Positions 16,198-17,190 of a stretch of DNA of 17,190 nucleotides are shown one piece after another. Numbering within the stretch: position 1 is the stretch's first letter; every line of letters starts with the position of its first letter. This DNA comes from Acidimicrobiia bacterium (GTDB lineage: Bacteria; Actinomycetota; Acidimicrobiia; Acidimicrobiales; Bin134). The notes beneath the pieces are model-generated. The model was given only the letters and a program-made list of their open reading frames with translations, was not told where the DNA came from and searched no databases. The stretch covers positions 1 to 17,190 of the forward strand of contig VYDF01000276.1 of the NCBI GenBank assembly GCA_009843565.1, given 5' to 3'. The translations under genes and the position numbers were made by a program.

Positions 16198-16260
16198 AAC
16201 CCCGCCGGGGTGAGCAGCCCCGGCCCGACGGCCCCGACTTCGGTCGGGGCTGTTTTTCTT
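16198..16260 (+). ncRNA. Candidate short structured RNA or leader (about 60 nt)
   Basis: Directly after the promoter-like element come two stem-loops. The first pairs GCCGGGG (16204-16210) with CCCCGGC (16218-16224) over a 7-base loop. The second is the terminator hairpin at 16231-16250 followed by a T-rich run. No coding gene lies between promoter and terminator other than the seven-codon frame MKPTPPG starting at 16190. The layout suggests a very short terminated transcript, or an attenuator whose downstream gene has been lost. It is divergent from the NYN nuclease gene. No known RNA family was recognised. Confidence 0.3.
16231..16260 (+). terminator. Intrinsic terminator, plus strand
   Basis: GCCCCGAC (16231-16238), loop TTCG and GTCGGGGC (16243-16250) form a perfect 8-bp stem with a stable UUCG tetraloop, followed by TGTTTTTCTT. 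This is a textbook factor-independent terminator for rightward transcription. There is no intact plus-strand gene directly upstream: the nearest is the amidohydrolase stump, with the minus-strand NYN gene in between. Confidence 0.85.
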
Positions 16261-16510
16261 CGTGCTCGCATTTGCTTAGCAACGGGGGGTCAGAGGTCTT
16301 TGACGATGGCGAAGAAGGGATCCTCCTCCTCGGTGGTCAAGTCCCTTACGGCGAACTGGCTCGGATCGCCCATCGGTCTAGGTCGCGAATGATCTCTATG
16401 ATCGTGAGGGGGATACGCACGCCTGGCACCTGGTTCATTGTCTTATCGGGCAAAAGTCACTCCCTAGGCGGTTCATTGACTCTCTGGATCGCTGGCCGGG
16501 CAGTTCGTGA
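16261..16510. other. Gene-free stretch between the two terminators
   Basis: I see no supported gene here. On the minus strand two short frames overlap: about 30 codons starting MNQVPGVRIPL near 16439 and, in another frame, 27 codons starting MGDPSQFAVRDL and ending EEEDPFFAIVKDL near 16289. Together they could be the remains of a small frameshifted gene, but neither has a good ribosome binding site. A 9-base direct repeat GGTTCATTG occurs at 16432-16440 and at about 16470-16478; it may be chance. Confidence 0.3.
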
Positions 16511-16553
16511 CACAAAAACACAAAAAAAGGGACCCCGTGCGTTCCGGGGTCCC
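16511..16553 (-). terminator. Intrinsic terminator, minus strand (after the toxin-antitoxin remnant)
   Basis: On the minus strand a perfect 9-bp stem, GGGACCCCG with CGGGGTCCC (16553-16545 and 16537-16529), encloses a 7-base loop. It is followed by TTTTTTT and then GTGTTTTTGTG. It lies about 80 bases after the stop of the truncated toxin frame and is the natural end of the antitoxin transcript. Confidence 0.88.
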
Positions 16554-16618
16554 GTCGCCGCGGTATGTCGGCTGCATTCGGCTTACGCCTACTAGCCGGA
16601 CCGGCAGGCACTGGTAAC

Positions 16619-16636
16619 TGTAGCGATGCCGCTACA
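16619..16636. repeat. Hairpin with 7-bp perfect arms at the end of the toxin remnant
   Basis: TGTAGCG (16619-16625) and CGCTACA (16630-16636) are perfect inverted arms around ATGC. The stop codon of the Doc-like remnant (16634-16632) lies inside one arm. No T-tract follows on either strand. It may be an mRNA 3' hairpin, an operator, or a scar linked to truncation of the toxin gene. Confidence 0.45.
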
Positions 16637-16754
16637 AGGAGGCCAACGGTTTTTCGGATCTCCCGATGTTTCTGATGGGCAGGTTGTCGCCCAGCAGTTT
16701 TCGACCTATTGCCAGCAGGTCATCCAGCGTGGGGAAGAATGTCTCGCTAGTCAC
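16632..16754 (-). pseudogene. Truncated Doc/Fic-like toxin frame
   Basis: The frame starts at a GTG (16754-16752) that overlaps the antitoxin stop in the pattern GTGA, as toxin genes often do, and stops at TAG after 40 residues. The segment FFPTLDDLLAIGRKLLGDN followed by PIRNIG resembles the N-terminus of death-on-curing (Doc) toxins, which begin with a similar LTLDDLLxIA helix followed by a conserved RDxG-like turn. A full Doc is about 120-140 residues and carries HPFxDGNKR, which is absent from the rest of this strand up to the terminator. I read it as a decayed toxin. With only 40 residues the family call is tentative. Confidence 0.5.
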
Positions 16755-16951
16755 TCTCCTAGACGGCGCAGAGTCTCCGAGTGGACTGCCATGTTCCTCT
16801 CAGCCTCAGCAAGCCACAAGGCGCTGTTCTGCTGCTCTACGAAGGCCTGGACCGCGAGGTTGACGGTTTCGTCTACGGTGCGGCCTGCCTGCTCAGCTGC
16901 GGCCCGCAATGCCGCTTCACAATCAGGGCTGAGGTCTAGTTCCACGACCAT
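16751..16951 (-). CDS. Small antitoxin-like protein (ribbon-helix-helix type)
   Basis: The product is 66 residues. An N-terminal strand (VVELDLSPD) is followed by helices (CEAALRAAAEQAG, then TVDETVNLAVQAFVEQQ), the usual pattern of CopG/ParD-like ribbon-helix-helix DNA-binding antitoxins. The C-terminal part (ALWLAEAERNMAVHSETLRRL) would be the toxin-binding tail. The start is ATG at 16951-16949; the ribosome binding site is weak (AGAGTGG). The stop overlaps the GTG of the truncated toxin frame. With the toxin apparently lost it may persist as an orphan antitoxin or autoregulator. Confidence 0.7.
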   Translation of the reverse strand: MVVELDLSPDCEAALRAAAEQAGRTVDETVNLAVQAFVEQQNSALWLAEAERNMAVHSETLRRLGE

Positions 16952-17036
16952 TGGACCACTCTACTGGTAGACCCCTGATTATGGCTTGCCCTTTTCGCCC
17001 GGGGATTTGTCACGGGGCGCGCCCACGGTGGGGGGC
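16952..17036. promoter_or_regulatory. Divergent promoter region, antitoxin / amidohydrolase
   Basis: These 85 bases separate the minus-strand antitoxin from the plus-strand amidohydrolase. On the minus strand CATAAT (16983-16978) is a good -10-like hexamer 26 bases before the antitoxin ATG, but no matching -35 was found at the usual spacing. The dyad CTAC..GTAG at 16961-16970 lies between that hexamer and the ATG and could be an autoregulatory site. On the plus strand GGTGGGGGG just before 17037 serves as the ribosome binding site. Confidence 0.35.
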
Positions 17037-17190
17037 ATGTTTGATGTGGTGATTCGGGGCGGCACGGTGGTGGACGGGACCGGGGTCGAGCCGATTGTGG
17101 CCGATGTCGCGGTGGCTGGGGGGCGGATCGTAGAGGTCGGCCAGGTCGAGGGGGCGGCATCTCGGATTGTCGATGCCGATGGGTTGGCGG
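17037..17190 (+). CDS. Amidohydrolase (D-aminoacylase-like), N-terminal part (runs off right edge)
   Basis: The frame from ATG 17037 encodes 51 residues to the edge: MFDVVIRGGTVVDGTG, then DVAVAGGRIVEVG and IVDADGLA. This is the beta-sandwich start of metal-dependent amidohydrolases of the N-acyl-D-amino-acid deacylase/dihydroorotase type, where D-V-I-R-G-G and G-R-I are conserved. The metal-binding HxH normally follows shortly after this point and is outside the window. A strong GGTGGGGGG ribosome binding site precedes it. GC is about 67% by a hand count. It may be a paralogue of the gene that left the C-terminal stump at 15295-15495. Confidence 0.85.
   Translation, partial: MFDVVIRGGTVVDGTGVEPIVADVAVAGGRIVEVGQVEGAASRIVDADGLA

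Noticed and set aside
1..17190. CRISPR array, tRNA, rRNA, insertion sequence or integrase
   Set aside because: No regular repeat-spacer pattern, no cloverleaf-like segment and no transposase or integrase motifs were seen on either strand.

Overview
The window is a bacterial defence island built around a complete class 1 DISARM anti-phage operon (drmD-drmMI-drmA-drmB-drmC, 917-14571, plus strand). Five genes follow one another with start/stop overlaps of 1 or 4 bases, so they form a single translationally coupled unit. DrmD is a SNF2-type helicase, DrmMI a large N6-adenine methyltransferase, DrmA a second superfamily 2 helicase, DrmB a cysteine-rich DUF1998 protein and DrmC a single-HKD phospholipase-D-fold protein. 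In the published model of the family the methyltransferase marks self DNA, DrmA and DrmB form the core that engages foreign DNA, and the other parts support restriction.

The organism is probably a high-GC Gram-positive, perhaps an actinobacterium. The signs are amidohydrolase sequence of about 67-70% GC (hand counts of 60-base samples), a GC-rich UUCG-loop terminator, and GTG starts. The genus cannot be told. The island differs in composition from these host-like pieces: about 60% GC in a drmD sample, about 40% in the upstream ATPase gene and about 35% just after drmC. This fits acquisition by transfer.

Layout: (1) 1-456, minus strand, the 5' part of an AAA/SMC-like ATPase gene that runs off the left edge and is divergent from DISARM. 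(2) 457-916, a gene-free divergent control region with a perfect 10-bp palindrome. (3) 917-14571, the DISARM operon. (4) 14658-15068, minus strand, a small hypothetical gene convergent with drmC. (5) 15069-15294, a spacer carrying a striking interrupted inverted repeat. (6) 15295-15495, plus strand, the 3' stump of an amidohydrolase gene, the probable right edge of the island. (7) 15514-16143, minus strand, a NYN-domain putative nuclease. (8) 16161-16260, plus strand, a promoter-like element followed by two hairpins and a terminator, a possible very short RNA. (9) 16511-16951, minus strand, a small antitoxin-like gene, a truncated Doc-like toxin frame overlapping it by 4 bases, and a strong terminator. 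(10) 17037-17190, plus strand, the 5' end of an amidohydrolase gene that leaves the window.

No integrase, transposase, tRNA, rRNA or CRISPR array was recognised. The main known system is DISARM. The parts that may be undescribed are the flanking ATPase, the small gene behind drmC, the NYN gene with its divergent short-RNA candidate, and the remnant structure at the right boundary.
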